Shown here: positions 44,455 through 53,074 of the stretch, in pieces
Position numbering within the stretch: position 1 is the stretch's first letter
How the letters are laid out: each line of letters starts with the position of its first letter
Assembly (NCBI RefSeq): GCF_003173615.1
Contig: NZ_QGNA01000003.1
Coordinates: 372,001 to 436,000 of the forward strand
DNA length: 64,000 nt
Reading direction: 5' to 3'
Source: Falsiroseomonas bella
Lineage (GTDB): Bacteria > Pseudomonadota > Alphaproteobacteria > Acetobacterales > Acetobacteraceae
Position numbers and translations under genes: made by a program
Notes under the pieces: generated by a model
Database searches by the model: none
Seen by the model: the letters and a program-made list of their open reading frames with translations, nothing else
What the model was told of the DNA's origin: nothing

Positions 44455-45224
44455 CGGACCGCGCTGAACAGGCGCGACCAGCGGATGGCAGTCGGCCAGC
44501 CCCAGATCTCCCACCAGCGGGCGGAGCCATCGACCGAGAAGAAGATGAATTCCGCGCGGCCGACCAGGTTCTCCAGCGGGACGAAGCCGACCGCGTTCTG
44601 CGCCCGGCTGTCCAGGCTGTTGTCGCGGTTGTCGCCCATCGCGAAGACATGGCCGGGGGGCACGACGAATTCCGGCGTGTTGTCGTAGGGCTGGTCGTCG
44701 GACATCTCGAGGATCAGGTGGGCGTGCGGCTCGACGCCCGGCTGCGGCGGCAGGATCTCGCGGAATTCGCGCACCACCATGCGCGGGCCGTCGCCCTCGA
44801 CCGTGTAGTTGCCGACGAATTCGCGCCGCACCGGCTGGCCGTTCAGGTGCAGCACGCCGCCGCGGACCTGGATGCGGTCGCCGGGCAGGCCGATGATGCG
44901 CTTGATGTAGTCGGTCGAGTTGTCGCGCGGCAGCTTGAACACCGCCACGTCGCCGCGCTCCGGCAGGCTGCCGAAGATGCGCCCCGAGAACAGGTTCGGG
45001 CTGAACGGCATGGAATGCCGCGAATAGCCATAGGAATATTTCGAGACGAAGAGGTAGTCGCCCACCAGCAGGGTCGGGATCATGCTGCCGGAGGGGATGT
45101 TGAAGGGCTCGAAGGCGATCGTCCGGATGCCGATGGCGATCAACCCGGCATAGACGATGGTCTTGATGGACTCGAGCCAGCCGCCCGACTTCTTCTTCGC
45201 CATGGAGGGGGTGTTCACGGGCAT
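44451..45224 (-). CDS. lepB: signal peptidase I
   Basis: A 257-residue signal peptidase I, membrane-anchored by a helix around residues 16-36. The catalytic serine is Ser47 in IPSGSMIPTLLVGDYLFVSK, and the general-base lysine is Lys108 in DYIKRIIGLPGD; GHVFAMGDNRDNSLDSR is the later family signature. It removes signal peptides from exported proteins at the periplasmic face. A shorter start at MAKKKSGG (about 45203) is possible. Upstream acpS lies 69 bp away on the same strand. Confidence 0.96.
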   Translation of the reverse strand: MPVNTPSMAKKKSGGWLESIKTIVYAGLIAIGIRTIAFEPFNIPSGSMIPTLLVGDYLFVSKYSYGYSRHSMPFSPNLFSGRIFGSLPERGDVAVFKLPRDNSTDYIKRIIGLPGDRIQVRGGVLHLNGQPVRREFVGNYTVEGDGPRMVVREFREILPPQPGVEPHAHLILEMSDDQPYDNTPEFVVPPGHVFAMGDNRDNSLDSRAQNAVGFVPLENLVGRAEFIFFSVDGSARWWEIWGWPTAIRWSRLFSAVR

Positions 45225-45293
45225 CCTACTGGCCGGACGAGGCGCCGGATCCGTTGCTGGGCGCGCGGATAGAGCGCGGCGCCCCCCTGCGTG

Positions 45294-45761
45294 TCAAGGA
45301 AGAGCGTCCTGCGGCATCGGGGTGGCCGCCGGGCGGGCGAGGCCGCCGAGGATCGCCGGGGCCGGGACGGCGCTGATGATCACCATCGCCTGGGCGTAGG
45401 GGAATTCGTCGGTCATGGTGAGCGCCACATGCGCCAGGTGGCCGGGCGGCGTGATGGCCTTCAGCCGCTCGGCCGCGCCGCCGGTCATGCGCAGCGTCGG
45501 CTGGCCGGAGGACAGGTTCACCACGCCGAGGTCGCGCCAGAACACGCCCTGCCGGAAGCCGGTGCCGAGCGCCTTGGAGGCCGCCTCCTTCGCCGCGAAG
45601 CGCTTGGCATAGGTCGCGGCGCGAATTCGTTCGGTCCGTCGTTCGGCCTTGGCGATCTCGAGCGGCGTGAAAACCCGCTCCAGGAAGCGCTGGCCGTGCT
45701 TCTCGATCACCCGCTCGATCCGGCGGATGTCCATGATGTCGCTGCCGAGGCCGATGATCAT
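45294..45761 (-). CDS. acpS: holo-[acyl-carrier-protein] synthase
   Basis: A 155-residue AcpS, which transfers 4'-phosphopantetheine from CoA to ACP. It begins [18 protein letters not shown] and has [16 protein letters not shown], both catalytic motifs (Asp8 and the KEA segment). A C-terminal extension after about residue 125 ([14 protein letters not shown]) is not part of the core. It is 9 bp after the relA/spoT gene, in the rpoZ-spoT-acpS-lepB-rnc-era string. Confidence 0.95.
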   Translation of the reverse strand: MIIGLGSDIMDIRRIERVIEKHGQRFLERVFTPLEIAKAERRTERIRAATYAKRFAAKEAASKALGTGFRQGVFWRDLGVVNLSSGQPTLRMTGGAAERLKAITPPGHLAHVALTMTDEFPYAQAMVIISAVPAPAILGGLARPAATPMPQDALP

Positions 45762-45770
45762 GAAGCGCCC

Positions 45771-48008
45771 TTAACCCTTGGCCCGCTCGGCCTGCGCAAC
45801 GCCCTGCACGGCGCGCAGCGCGGCGATGATGTTCGACAGGTGGCGCAGGTCCTGCACCTCCACGTCGATCGAGATCTCCTGGAAGTCCGGGCCGCGATGA
45901 TGGATGCGCAGGTTCTCGATCGCGCCGTCCTGCCGGGCGATCGCATCCGTCACGGCCGAGAGGGCGCCGCGATCGGCCGAGGCGACGACCTCGATGCGAC
46001 CAAGATGCGCGCCCCCTGCCCCGCCCTCGTAGTCCCAGTCGATGTCGAGGAAGCGCTCGGGGCTGTCCGCGAAGCCCGACAGGTTGTGGCAATCCGCCTT
46101 GTGGACCGTCACGCCCTTGCCCGTGGTGACGATGCCGACGATGCGGTCGCCGGGCAGCGGGTGGCAGCAGCCGGCGAAGTTCACCTGCATCCCGGCGACG
46201 AGGCCGGAAACGCCCATCGCCACGTCGCGCCGGCCGCCCTTGGTCGGGATCGGGGGCACGGCGCGCGGGCGGGAGCGGGCGATGGGCAGCGGGTCCATCA
46301 CGCGCGGCGGGCCGCGCAACTCCGGGTAGACCGCGTGCAGCACCTCCTTCGGTGTGAGGCCGCCTGCCGCGACGACGAGGCAGAGCTCCTCGAAGCTCGG
46401 CTGCTTGAGCTGCTTCAGGACGGGCTCGATCGCCTTCTCGGAGAACTCCACCCCTTCCTGGCGGAAGGCCCGCGCGATGGCGGCGCGGCCTTCCTGGCGG
46501 CTGACCTCGCGCTGCTGGGCATGGACGAAGCGGCGGATGCGCGCCTTCGCCTTGCCGGTGACGACGAAGCGTTCCCATTGCGGGTTCGGCGTGCCGCCGC
46601 GGGCGGTGATGACCTCGACCTGGTCACCGTTCTCGAGCGGCGTGCGCAGCGGCTTGATGACGCCGTTGATCTTGGCGCCGACGCATTGGTCGCCGACCTG
46701 GCTGTGCACCTGGTAGGCGAAGTCCACGCAGGTGGCGCCGCGCGGCAGCGCGATCAGGTCGCCCTTCGGCGTGAAGCAGAACACCTCGTCCCGGTGCAGC
46801 TCGAGGCGCGTGGCGTCCAGGAATTCCTGCGGCTCGGCGGCCTGCTCCAGGATCTCCAGCAGCGCCTTCACCCAGGGGAATTTCTGCTGGTCCCTCGCGG
46901 CGACGCCGCCATGCTTGTAGATCCAGTGCGCCGCGACGCCGTATTCGGCGACCTCGTGCATGTCGCGCGTGCGGATCTGCACCTCGATCTTGGCGTTGCG
47001 CTTCTCCGGCACGGTCACGCCGGTGTGCAGCGACTGGTAGCCGTTCGGCTTGGGCGTGGAGATGTAGTCCTTGAAGCGGCCGGGCACCACGCGATAGGCG
47101 CTGTGGACGGCGCCGAGCGCGCCGTAGCAGGCCGCCTTGTCGGCGACGATGACGCGGAAGGCCATGATGTCCGAGAGCTGCTCGAACTCCACCTTCTTGC
47201 CGTGCATCTTCAGCCAGATGGAATAGGGCGACTTCTCGCGGCCCGTCAGCTCCAGCACCTCGACGCCGTTCTCCTTCATCACGCGGGCGAGGTCGTCCTT
47301 GATCTCGTCGATCAGCTCGGCGCCCTGGCCGTAGAGGAAGGCGCGGCGGGCGGCGATGGTCTGGAAGGCGTCCGGGTCGAGCTCGCGGAAGGAGAGCGTC
47401 TCCAGCTCGGTCTTCAGCGCGTCCATGCCGATGCGCTCGGCGAGGGGGGCGAAGATCTCCATCGTCTCGCGCGCGGTCTTGCGGCGGCGCTCGGGCTGCG
47501 GGACGAAGTGCAGCGTGCGCATGTTGTGGAGGCGATCCGCCAGCTTCACGAGGAGGACCCGTATGTCCTCCGACATGGCGAGGACGAGCTTGCGGAAGTT
47601 CTCGGCCTGCTTGGTGCGCTCGGACTGCAGCTCCAGCCGCGTCAGCTTGGTGACGCCGTCCACCAGGCGGGCGACTTCCTTGCCGAAGCGCTTCTCCAGC
47701 TCGGCAAGGCCGGTCTTGGTGTCCTCCGCCACATCGTGCAGCAGCGCGGTGGCGATGGAGGCGGAATCGAGCCGGTATTGCGCCAGGATCTGCGCCACAG
47801 CAACCGGGTGGGTGATGTAGGGGTCGCCGTTCTCGCGCGCCTGGCCGGCATGGGCGGCCGCGGCGACCTCGAAGGCGCGTTCGATCAGCGATACGTCGGC
47901 GCGCTGGTCGTAGGTGGAGACGATGCGGGCCAGGTCCTGGCCTGCGCTGGCCGGCACGCCGCCGGCCAGGCCTTCGGGCGCCCAGGAAGGCCCGATGGGC
48001 GCGTTCAT
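45771..48008 (-). CDS. spoT: bifunctional (p)ppGpp synthetase/hydrolase
   Basis: A 745-residue RelA/SpoT homologue (Rsh). An N-terminal HD hydrolase domain (HAGQARENGDPYITHPVAVA, LLHDVAEDT) is intact, followed by the synthetase domain with GRFKDYISTPKPNGYQSLHTGV (RFKD loop, as in bifunctional enzymes), a TGS domain (about 395-455, KGDLIALPRGATCVDFAYQVHS) and a C-terminal ACT domain. Controls the stringent response by making and degrading ppGpp. The only such gene in the window; rpoZ, whose product contributes to ppGpp binding in RNA polymerase, lies just upstream. Confidence 0.95.
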   Translation of the reverse strand: MNAPIGPSWAPEGLAGGVPASAGQDLARIVSTYDQRADVSLIERAFEVAAAAHAGQARENGDPYITHPVAVAQILAQYRLDSASIATALLHDVAEDTKTGLAELEKRFGKEVARLVDGVTKLTRLELQSERTKQAENFRKLVLAMSEDIRVLLVKLADRLHNMRTLHFVPQPERRRKTARETMEIFAPLAERIGMDALKTELETLSFRELDPDAFQTIAARRAFLYGQGAELIDEIKDDLARVMKENGVEVLELTGREKSPYSIWLKMHGKKVEFEQLSDIMAFRVIVADKAACYGALGAVHSAYRVVPGRFKDYISTPKPNGYQSLHTGVTVPEKRNAKIEVQIRTRDMHEVAEYGVAAHWIYKHGGVAARDQQKFPWVKALLEILEQAAEPQEFLDATRLELHRDEVFCFTPKGDLIALPRGATCVDFAYQVHSQVGDQCVGAKINGVIKPLRTPLENGDQVEVITARGGTPNPQWERFVVTGKAKARIRRFVHAQQREVSRQEGRAAIARAFRQEGVEFSEKAIEPVLKQLKQPSFEELCLVVAAGGLTPKEVLHAVYPELRGPPRVMDPLPIARSRPRAVPPIPTKGGRRDVAMGVSGLVAGMQVNFAGCCHPLPGDRIVGIVTTGKGVTVHKADCHNLSGFADSPERFLDIDWDYEGGAGGAHLGRIEVVASADRGALSAVTDAIARQDGAIENLRIHHRGPDFQEISIDVEVQDLRHLSNIIAALRAVQGVAQAERAKG

Positions 48009-48044
48009 GGCAGCGCCGCCGCGGGGCGGCGCCTGTTCGGGGAA

Positions 48045-48063
48045 GCGGGGGCGGCGCCCCCGC
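48045..48063 (-). terminator. hairpin between rpoZ and spoT
   Basis: A perfect 8 bp stem GCGGGGGC / GCCCCCGC with a 3 base loop, about 16 bp after the rpoZ stop and 36 bp before the spoT start. Only TTCC follows on the minus strand, so it would attenuate rather than fully stop transcription. Confidence 0.4.
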
Positions 48064-48078
48064 CTTTTCGTCGCGGCG

Positions 48079-48474
48079 TCAGCGCTTCCCGCCGAGCTCG
48101 GCGGCGATCGCCGCCTCGATGTCGTCGGCCGAGAGGTCCTCGAGGCCCGCGCCGTCGCCGGCCGGCTCCTCGTTGACGTCCATCACGCCGAAGATGTTCT
48201 CGTCGGTCGCGATGAGGTCCAGCACCTCCTCCTCGGCCGGCTCGGGCTCCGGCGCGCGCTGCAGCGACTTGACCAGGTCGGCCTGCAGGGCGTCGAGGTC
48301 CACCGTGTCCTCGGCGATCTCGCGCAGGGCGACGACGGGGTTCTTGTCGTTGTCGCGCTCGACCGTCAGTTCCTCGCCGCGGCTGATGTTGCGCGCGCGC
48401 TGGGCGGCGTGCAGGACCAGCTCGAAGCGGTTCGGCACCTTGAGGACGCAATCCTCGACCGTGACGCGTGCCAT
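48079..48474 (-). CDS. rpoZ: RNA polymerase omega subunit
   Basis: A 131-residue omega subunit. It starts [33 protein letters not shown], the conserved core that chaperones the beta' subunit, and continues [14 protein letters not shown]. The tail after about residue 75 is acidic ([18 protein letters not shown]) and longer than in E. coli, as common in alphaproteobacteria. It is the first gene of the rpoZ-spoT-acpS-lepB-rnc-era run. Confidence 0.95.
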   Translation of the reverse strand: MARVTVEDCVLKVPNRFELVLHAAQRARNISRGEELTVERDNDKNPVVALREIAEDTVDLDALQADLVKSLQRAPEPEPAEEEVLDLIATDENIFGVMDVNEEPAGDGAGLEDLSADDIEAAIAAELGGKR

Positions 48475-48539
48475 GGCGGCTCCAGTGCTGCGGGGTGCGG
48501 CGGCCTTCCGGGCATGCGATGGCCCGGGGCAACCCTCCC

Positions 48540-49100
48540 CTAACTCGGTGAAACCTCCATGTAGCCATCGGCGCCTGCGGGTGCAAGCGCCAAGCCGAGG
48601 GCACGGACACCCGCCATGCCGGCGGCGGCCAGCAACTGCGCGGCGGTGCGGCCGAGCCCGGGGTGCCGCCAGCCCGGCGCGAGGTCGCAGAGCGGCGCCA
48701 GCACGAAGGCCCGGTCCTGCATCCGCGGATGCGGCAGCACCGGGTCCGGCGCCGGCCGGAGCATCCCGTCCAGGTCCAAGAGGTCGAGGTCGAGCGTGCG
48801 CGGCGCGTTGGGATAGGGCCGCACCCGCCCGAAGCGGGCCTCGATGCCCTGCAGCGCCGCCAGCAGCGCCGCGGGATCGGGCGCGGCGGCGCCCGGCCTC
48901 GGCGCCAGCAGCGCCACGCCGTTGACGTAGTCGGGCGCGCCGGAGCCCGCCGGCAGGGCCGCGGTCGCAAACCAGCGCGAAAGGGCCCGCAGCCTGAGGC
49001 CCGGCAGGGCGTCCATCGCCACCGCGGCCCGCCGGCAGGTCTCAAGCGCCGGGGCGCCGTCCGGCCCCGGCAGGTTCGCGCCGATCCCGACCAGAATCAC
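48540..49100 (-). CDS. folK: HPPK, folate biosynthesis pyrophosphokinase
   Basis: A 186-residue 2-amino-4-hydroxy-6-hydroxymethyldihydropteridine pyrophosphokinase. It has [10 protein letters not shown] at the start, the ATP/metal motif [11 protein letters not shown] and [18 protein letters not shown]. It makes the activated pterin for dihydropteroate synthase. It starts with ATG at 49100, divergent from the NYN gene with only 47 bp between, so both promoters must be compact or shared. Confidence 0.94.
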   Translation of the reverse strand: MILVGIGANLPGPDGAPALETCRRAAVAMDALPGLRLRALSRWFATAALPAGSGAPDYVNGVALLAPRPGAAAPDPAALLAALQGIEARFGRVRPYPNAPRTLDLDLLDLDGMLRPAPDPVLPHPRMQDRAFVLAPLCDLAPGWRHPGLGRTAAQLLAAAGMAGVRALGLALAPAGADGYMEVSPS

Positions 49101-49147
49101 GCGACGCGCCGCGGAACGGACCGGTGACGTTGCGTGACGCTTTCACT

Positions 49148-49807
49148 ATGGTCCGAAAGCTGCGAGCGAAAGAGCTGGACGTGCATTTCGATCCCCAGGA
49201 GAGGCTCGGTCTCTTCATAGACGGCGCGCATCTCTATGGCGCCTCCCGCAACCTCGGCTTCGACGTGGACTACAAGGACCTGCTCGGCTTCTTCCGCCGG
49301 CAGGCCCGCCTGGTCCGGGCCGCCTATTACACGGCGCTGCTGGAGAACGAGGAATACTCCCCGCTGCGGCCGCTGGTCGATTGGCTCGGCTACAACGGCT
49401 ATTGCGTGGTGACGAAGGCGGCGCGGGAGTTCACGGATTCCGCGGGCCGCCGCCGCGTGCGCGGCAACATCCATATCGAGCTGGCGGTGGACGTTCTGAC
49501 GCTGGCGCCGCGCCTCGATCACGTCGTGCTCTTCGCCGGCGACGGGGACCTGCGCCGCATGGTGGAGGCGGTTCAGCAGCAGGGCGTCCGCGTGTCGGTG
49601 CTCTCCACCATCCGGACCCAGCCGGCCATGGTTGCTGACGAGCTGCGCCGGCAGGCCGACCAGTTCATCGACCTGGCCGAGCTCGCCCCCGACATCACCC
49701 GCCGCCAGACGGAGCCGCGACCGCGGCCGCCGGTGGTCCGGGCGCCGGATCGGGCCCGCCCGACGCCGGCCGATCCCTTCCGCGACCCGGTGGACCTGCC
49801 CGAGTAG
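49148..49807 (+). CDS. NYN domain (LabA/DUF88-like) protein
   Basis: A 219-residue protein with a PIN-like NYN nuclease domain: LGLFIDGAHLYGA (metal Asp), HIELAVDVLTLA and VVLFAGDGDLRRMVEAV (second acidic pair), VSVLSTIRTQP. The C-terminus is proline/arginine-rich and probably disordered. NYN proteins are predicted RNases; in this family none of the acidic residues is missing here. ATG at 49148 fits homologues (RKLRAKELDVHFDP); a GTG frame at 49124 is an alternative. It stands 24 bp before the uracil-DNA glycosylase gene, probably one transcript. Confidence 0.85.
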   Translation: MVRKLRAKELDVHFDPQERLGLFIDGAHLYGASRNLGFDVDYKDLLGFFRRQARLVRAAYYTALLENEEYSPLRPLVDWLGYNGYCVVTKAAREFTDSAGRRRVRGNIHIELAVDVLTLAPRLDHVVLFAGDGDLRRMVEAVQQQGVRVSVLSTIRTQPAMVADELRRQADQFIDLAELAPDITRRQTEPRPRPPVVRAPDRARPTPADPFRDPVDLPE

Positions 49808-49831
49808 CGCCGGGCGGGCTATGCGGCGGCG

Positions 49832-50470
49832 ATGAGCGAGACCGCCGACACCCCTGGCCGCGACTGCCCCCTCTGCCCGCGGCTCGTCGCCTATCGCGAG
49901 GCGAACCGGGCAAAGTGGCCCGAGTGGCACAACGCGCCGGTGCCCTGCTGGGGACCGAAAGAGGCCAGGATCATGGTGCTGGGGCTGGCGCCGGGGGTGA
50001 AGGGCGCGAACCGGACCGGGCGGCCCTTCACCGGCGACCATGCCGGTCGGCTGCTCTACGCCACCCTGCTGAAATACGGCCTGGCAACCGGCGAATACCG
50101 GGAGGACCCACAGGACGGCATGGCGCTGCAAGGCGTGCGCATCGTCAACGCCGTGCGCTGCGTGCCGCCGGAGAACCTGCCGACGCCGGCCGAGATCACC
50201 ACCTGCAACCGCTTCCTCGCGGCGGAGCGCGCGGCGATGCCGCGCCTGAAGGCAGTGATCGCGCTCGGACTGGTGGCGCACAACGCGCTGCTCAAGACCT
50301 ACCGCATCCCGGTCGCGCGGGTGAAATTCGCCCATGGCGCGATGCACGAGCTGCCCGACGGCGTGGCGCTGGCCGACAGCTATCATGTCAGCCGCTACAA
50401 CACGCAGACGGGCCGGCTGACGACCGAGATGTTCGAGGCGGTGGTGCAGGCGGTGCTCGCCCGGCCCTGA
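49832..50470 (+). CDS. type-5 uracil-DNA glycosylase (UDGb)
   Basis: A 212-residue family-5 uracil-DNA glycosylase. Motif A is GLAPGVKGANRTGRPFTGD, which lacks the family-4 acidic residue and is typical of UDGb, and motif B-like DSYHVSRYNTQTGR is near the C-terminus. Cysteines 12, 15 and 39, plus ones around 109-124, suit a 4Fe-4S cluster. It removes uracil and sometimes hypoxanthine from DNA. Starts 24 bp after the NYN gene. Confidence 0.9.
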   Translation: MSETADTPGRDCPLCPRLVAYREANRAKWPEWHNAPVPCWGPKEARIMVLGLAPGVKGANRTGRPFTGDHAGRLLYATLLKYGLATGEYREDPQDGMALQGVRIVNAVRCVPPENLPTPAEITTCNRFLAAERAAMPRLKAVIALGLVAHNALLKTYRIPVARVKFAHGAMHELPDGVALADSYHVSRYNTQTGRLTTEMFEAVVQAVLARP

Positions 50471-50473
50471 GCG

Positions 50474-50887
50474 CTACCGCGTGGCGATCGCGCCCTCGCG
50501 CAGCATCCGCATGCAGCCGCGCACCACGGGCGCGCAGGCTGCGTCGGTCATCACGCCGGCCTCGCGCGCGGCGCTGTAGCCGATGCGGCGGACCCGACCC
50601 TCGACGAGGTGGAAGGTGGTCCGGCACTCGCCGCTGCCGGAGATGCTCACGCCGACATCCACCCAGGGAAGGCCGCCGGACAGGGCCGAGGCCGGGGCGC
50701 CGCGGTCATAGGTCCAGAAGGTGCCGCCGGGCGACTCCGCCTCCCGGTCCGGGATACCGGCGCAGAGGCGCAGGTCGTCGGCCGGCAGCCCCACCAGCGA
50801 TTGCCGCGCCTGGTTGACCATCAGCGCATCCCCGGTGGAGCAGCCGGCAACCGCAAGCAGCAGAGGCAGGAGGAGGCGGCGTGACAC
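50474..50887 (-). CDS. putative lipoprotein, unknown function
   Basis: A 137-residue protein with a lipoprotein signal: MSRRLLLPLLLAVAGC ends in lipobox VAGC. The mature part contains RQSLVGLPADDLRLCAGIPD and a TYDRG segment, with four further cysteines, consistent with a disulfide-stabilised periplasmic lipoprotein. The LVGLPADDLRLCAG pattern looks like a SmpA/BamE-type helix pair but the rest does not match, so this is a loose resemblance only. It converges with the UDGb gene with a 3 bp gap. Confidence 0.6.
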   Translation of the reverse strand: MSRRLLLPLLLAVAGCSTGDALMVNQARQSLVGLPADDLRLCAGIPDREAESPGGTFWTYDRGAPASALSGGLPWVDVGVSISGSGECRTTFHLVEGRVRRIGYSAAREAGVMTDAACAPVVRGCMRMLREGAIATR

Positions 50888-50914
50888 GCAAGCGGTATCG
50901 CCCGTCGCCGCGCG

Positions 50915-51463
50915 CTACGCCAGCGGCCGCCCCGCCAGCGCGGCGTCCACCGCGCGCAGCACCACCGGGTTGTCGGGCTCGGTGGATGTCGGGAAGGCGC
51001 GGACCGCCATGCCGTCCCGCGCCACCAGATACTTATGAAAGTTCCAGCGCGGCGGGCCGCCGGCGCGCTGGCCGAGCCAGGCGAAGAGCGGATGCACCCC
51101 CTGCCCGCGCACTCGCGTCAGCGCGGCCATCGGGAAGGTGATGCCGAACATCGTGTCGCAGAACTGCCGGATGCGCGCGGCGTCCGTGCTTTCCTGCGCG
51201 AAGTCGTTGGAGGGCACGCCGATCACCGCGAAGCCCTGCCCCGCGAAGCGGTCGTGCAGGCGCTGCAGCGCGGCATATTGCGGCGTGAAGCCGCAGAAGC
51301 TCGCGGTGTTGACGATCAGCAGCGCCTGGCCGCGGAAGTCGGCGAGCGGCAGCCTCCCGCCCTCCAGCGCGTCGAGCGTGAAGTCGAAGGCGGTCGGCGC
51401 GGGTGCGGCCGCCATCAGCAGCGGAGCGCCGGCGAGCAACGAGCGTCGCGGAACATCACCCAT
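50915..51463 (-). CDS. glutathione peroxidase family protein, exported
   Basis: A 182-residue thioredoxin-fold peroxidase. A Tat-like signal (PRRSLLAGAPLLMAAAPAP) precedes the peroxidase core: peroxidatic Cys57 in VNTASFCGFTPQY (cysteine, not selenocysteine), VPSNDF, and WNFHKYLV with the conserved tryptophan. So it is a cysteine-type, probably periplasmic enzyme reducing peroxides with thioredoxin- or glutathione-like donors. Its ATG at 51463 overlaps the stop of the upstream sulfite-oxidase-fold gene by 8 bp, so the two are coupled. Confidence 0.88.
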   Translation of the reverse strand: MGDVPRRSLLAGAPLLMAAAPAPTAFDFTLDALEGGRLPLADFRGQALLIVNTASFCGFTPQYAALQRLHDRFAGQGFAVIGVPSNDFAQESTDAARIRQFCDTMFGITFPMAALTRVRGQGVHPLFAWLGQRAGGPPRWNFHKYLVARDGMAVRAFPTSTEPDNPVVLRAVDAALAGRPLA

Positions 51464-52127
51464 ACCGCTCCTCCATCCAGGGATCGCCGCGATTGTGGTA
51501 GCCGCGCACCTCCCAGAAGCCAGGCCGGTCCTCACGCAGCAACTCGATCCGCGTCACCCATTTCGGGCTCTTCCAGAAGTAGAGATGCGGCACGACCAGC
51601 CGCACCGGGCCGCCATGCCGGCGTTCCAGCGGCGCGCCTTCCCAGGAATGGGCGAAGAGATTCTCCTCGCGGGCGAAATCGGCCATGGCGAGGTTGGTCG
51701 TGTAGCCGTCGTAGCTGGTCAGCGCGACGAAGCGCGCCTCGTCCTTCGGGCGGGCCATCTCCAGCAGCGTGGCGACCGAGACGCCGTGCCAGCTGTTGTC
51801 GTAGCGCGACCATTGCGTGACGCAGTGGATGTCGTTGACGCGCTCCACCTGTGGCAGGGCGCGGAACTCCTCGAGCGTGAGGCGCACCGGCGCCGCGACC
51901 AGACCCTCGATCCTGAGGCGCCAGTTCTGCGGGTTCACATCCGGCTGCACGCCGAGGTCGAGCACCGGGAAATCCTGCACCAGCCGCTGGCCCGGCGGCA
52001 GGCGCTCGGCACGCGGATCGGCATGCATGCCGGTGAGCAGCCGGCCTTCCCGCGCCCAGTCCTGCTTCGTCGCGATCAGCTTGTCCTTGACCTTGCCGGT
52101 CAGCGGGACGGCGTCGTCCTCGGCCAT
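51456..52127 (-). CDS. sulfite oxidase-like molybdopterin oxidoreductase
   Basis: A 223-residue single-domain molybdopterin protein of the YuiH/sulfite-oxidase fold. The molybdenum-ligand cysteine is Cys102 in NDIHCVTQWSRYDNSWHGV, and YDGYTTNLAMADF and RHGGPVRLVVPHLYFWKSPKWV are family motifs. It has no signal peptide or membrane helix, unlike MsrP, so it is probably cytoplasmic. GAGGAGAGG precedes the ATG at 52127. It overlaps the glutathione peroxidase gene by 8 bp, suggesting a joint redox role, though the substrate is unknown. Confidence 0.88.
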   Translation of the reverse strand: MAEDDAVPLTGKVKDKLIATKQDWAREGRLLTGMHADPRAERLPPGQRLVQDFPVLDLGVQPDVNPQNWRLRIEGLVAAPVRLTLEEFRALPQVERVNDIHCVTQWSRYDNSWHGVSVATLLEMARPKDEARFVALTSYDGYTTNLAMADFAREENLFAHSWEGAPLERRHGGPVRLVVPHLYFWKSPKWVTRIELLREDRPGFWEVRGYHNRGDPWMEERYG

Positions 52128-52335
52128 GCCCTCTCCTCGCCCGGCGTAAGTTGCGGCCATGCGACGCGGATGCAAGGGCCGGACGCGTCCGCCCGCCGGC
52201 GGCATCCACCAGGCCAATGGACCGATGCGGACCAAACGCATCCCTGATTTCCGCTCCGCCGGCGCCGCCACATCTGCTGCTCATGGCGGCGGGCGTTCCG
52301 CCCGCACGCGCATCGACACGGAGACGGAACACGAG

Positions 52336-53034
52336 ATGAGCAGGGTCCTGATCGTCCTCACGAGCCATGGCGACCTCGGCGGCAAGCGCCCGACGGGCTT
52401 CTACTGGGAGGAGCTGGCCGCGCCCTATTGGGCGTTCCGCGATGCCGGCCACGAGGTCACGCTCGCCAGCATCGCCGGTGGCGAGCCGCCGGCTGACCCG
52501 ACCAGCCTCTCGGAGAAGAACCCGCCCGCGGTGACCCGTTTCCTGGAGGACAGCAAGGCCATGGCGGCGCTGCGCGCGACGCGTCCCGTCGCCAGCCTCG
52601 ACCGGACCGGCTGGGACGCGATCTTCCTGCCGGGCGGCCATGGCACGATGTGGGACCTGCCCGGCAGCGCGCCGCTCGCGGCCCTGGTCGGGTCGCTGTT
52701 CGACGCCGGCAAGCCGGTCGGCGGGGTCTGCCACGGGCCCGCCGGCCTCGTGGCGGCCAGGCGGGCGGACGGCCGGCCTGTCGTCGAGGGCAGGCGGGTG
52801 AACGGCTTCACCGATTCCGAGGAGGCGGCGGCGGGCCTGACCGACGTGGTGCCCTTCCTGCTCGAGAGCCGGTTGCGGGAACTTGGCGGCCGCTTCGAGG
52901 GCGGGGCGGATTTCGCGCCTTATGCCGTCCGCGACGGCAACCTCGTCACCGGCCAGAATCCGGCCTCGGCCGAGCCTGCGGCGCGGCTGATGCTGGACGC
53001 GCTGGGAGAGGCGAAGGCGCGCCCGGCCGCCTGA
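52336..53034 (+). CDS. DJ-1/PfpI family protein, type 1 glutamine amidotransferase-like
   Basis: A 232-residue DJ-1/PfpI-superfamily protein similar to Hsp31-type members. It shows RVLIVLTSHG at the start, GFYWEELAAPYWAF, IFLPGGHGTMWDL and the nucleophile cysteine in GGVCHGPAGL. Such proteins are described as glyoxalases/deglycases or chaperones. ATG at 52336 follows a weak GAGA site. It is divergent from the sulfite-oxidase-like gene with about 208 bp between. Confidence 0.88.
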   Translation: MSRVLIVLTSHGDLGGKRPTGFYWEELAAPYWAFRDAGHEVTLASIAGGEPPADPTSLSEKNPPAVTRFLEDSKAMAALRATRPVASLDRTGWDAIFLPGGHGTMWDLPGSAPLAALVGSLFDAGKPVGGVCHGPAGLVAARRADGRPVVEGRRVNGFTDSEEAAAGLTDVVPFLLESRLRELGGRFEGGADFAPYAVRDGNLVTGQNPASAEPAARLMLDALGEAKARPAA

Positions 53035-53074
53035 GCACCGGGCCGGGAGGGGCCGAGGCGGAGGGAGCCGCCCC

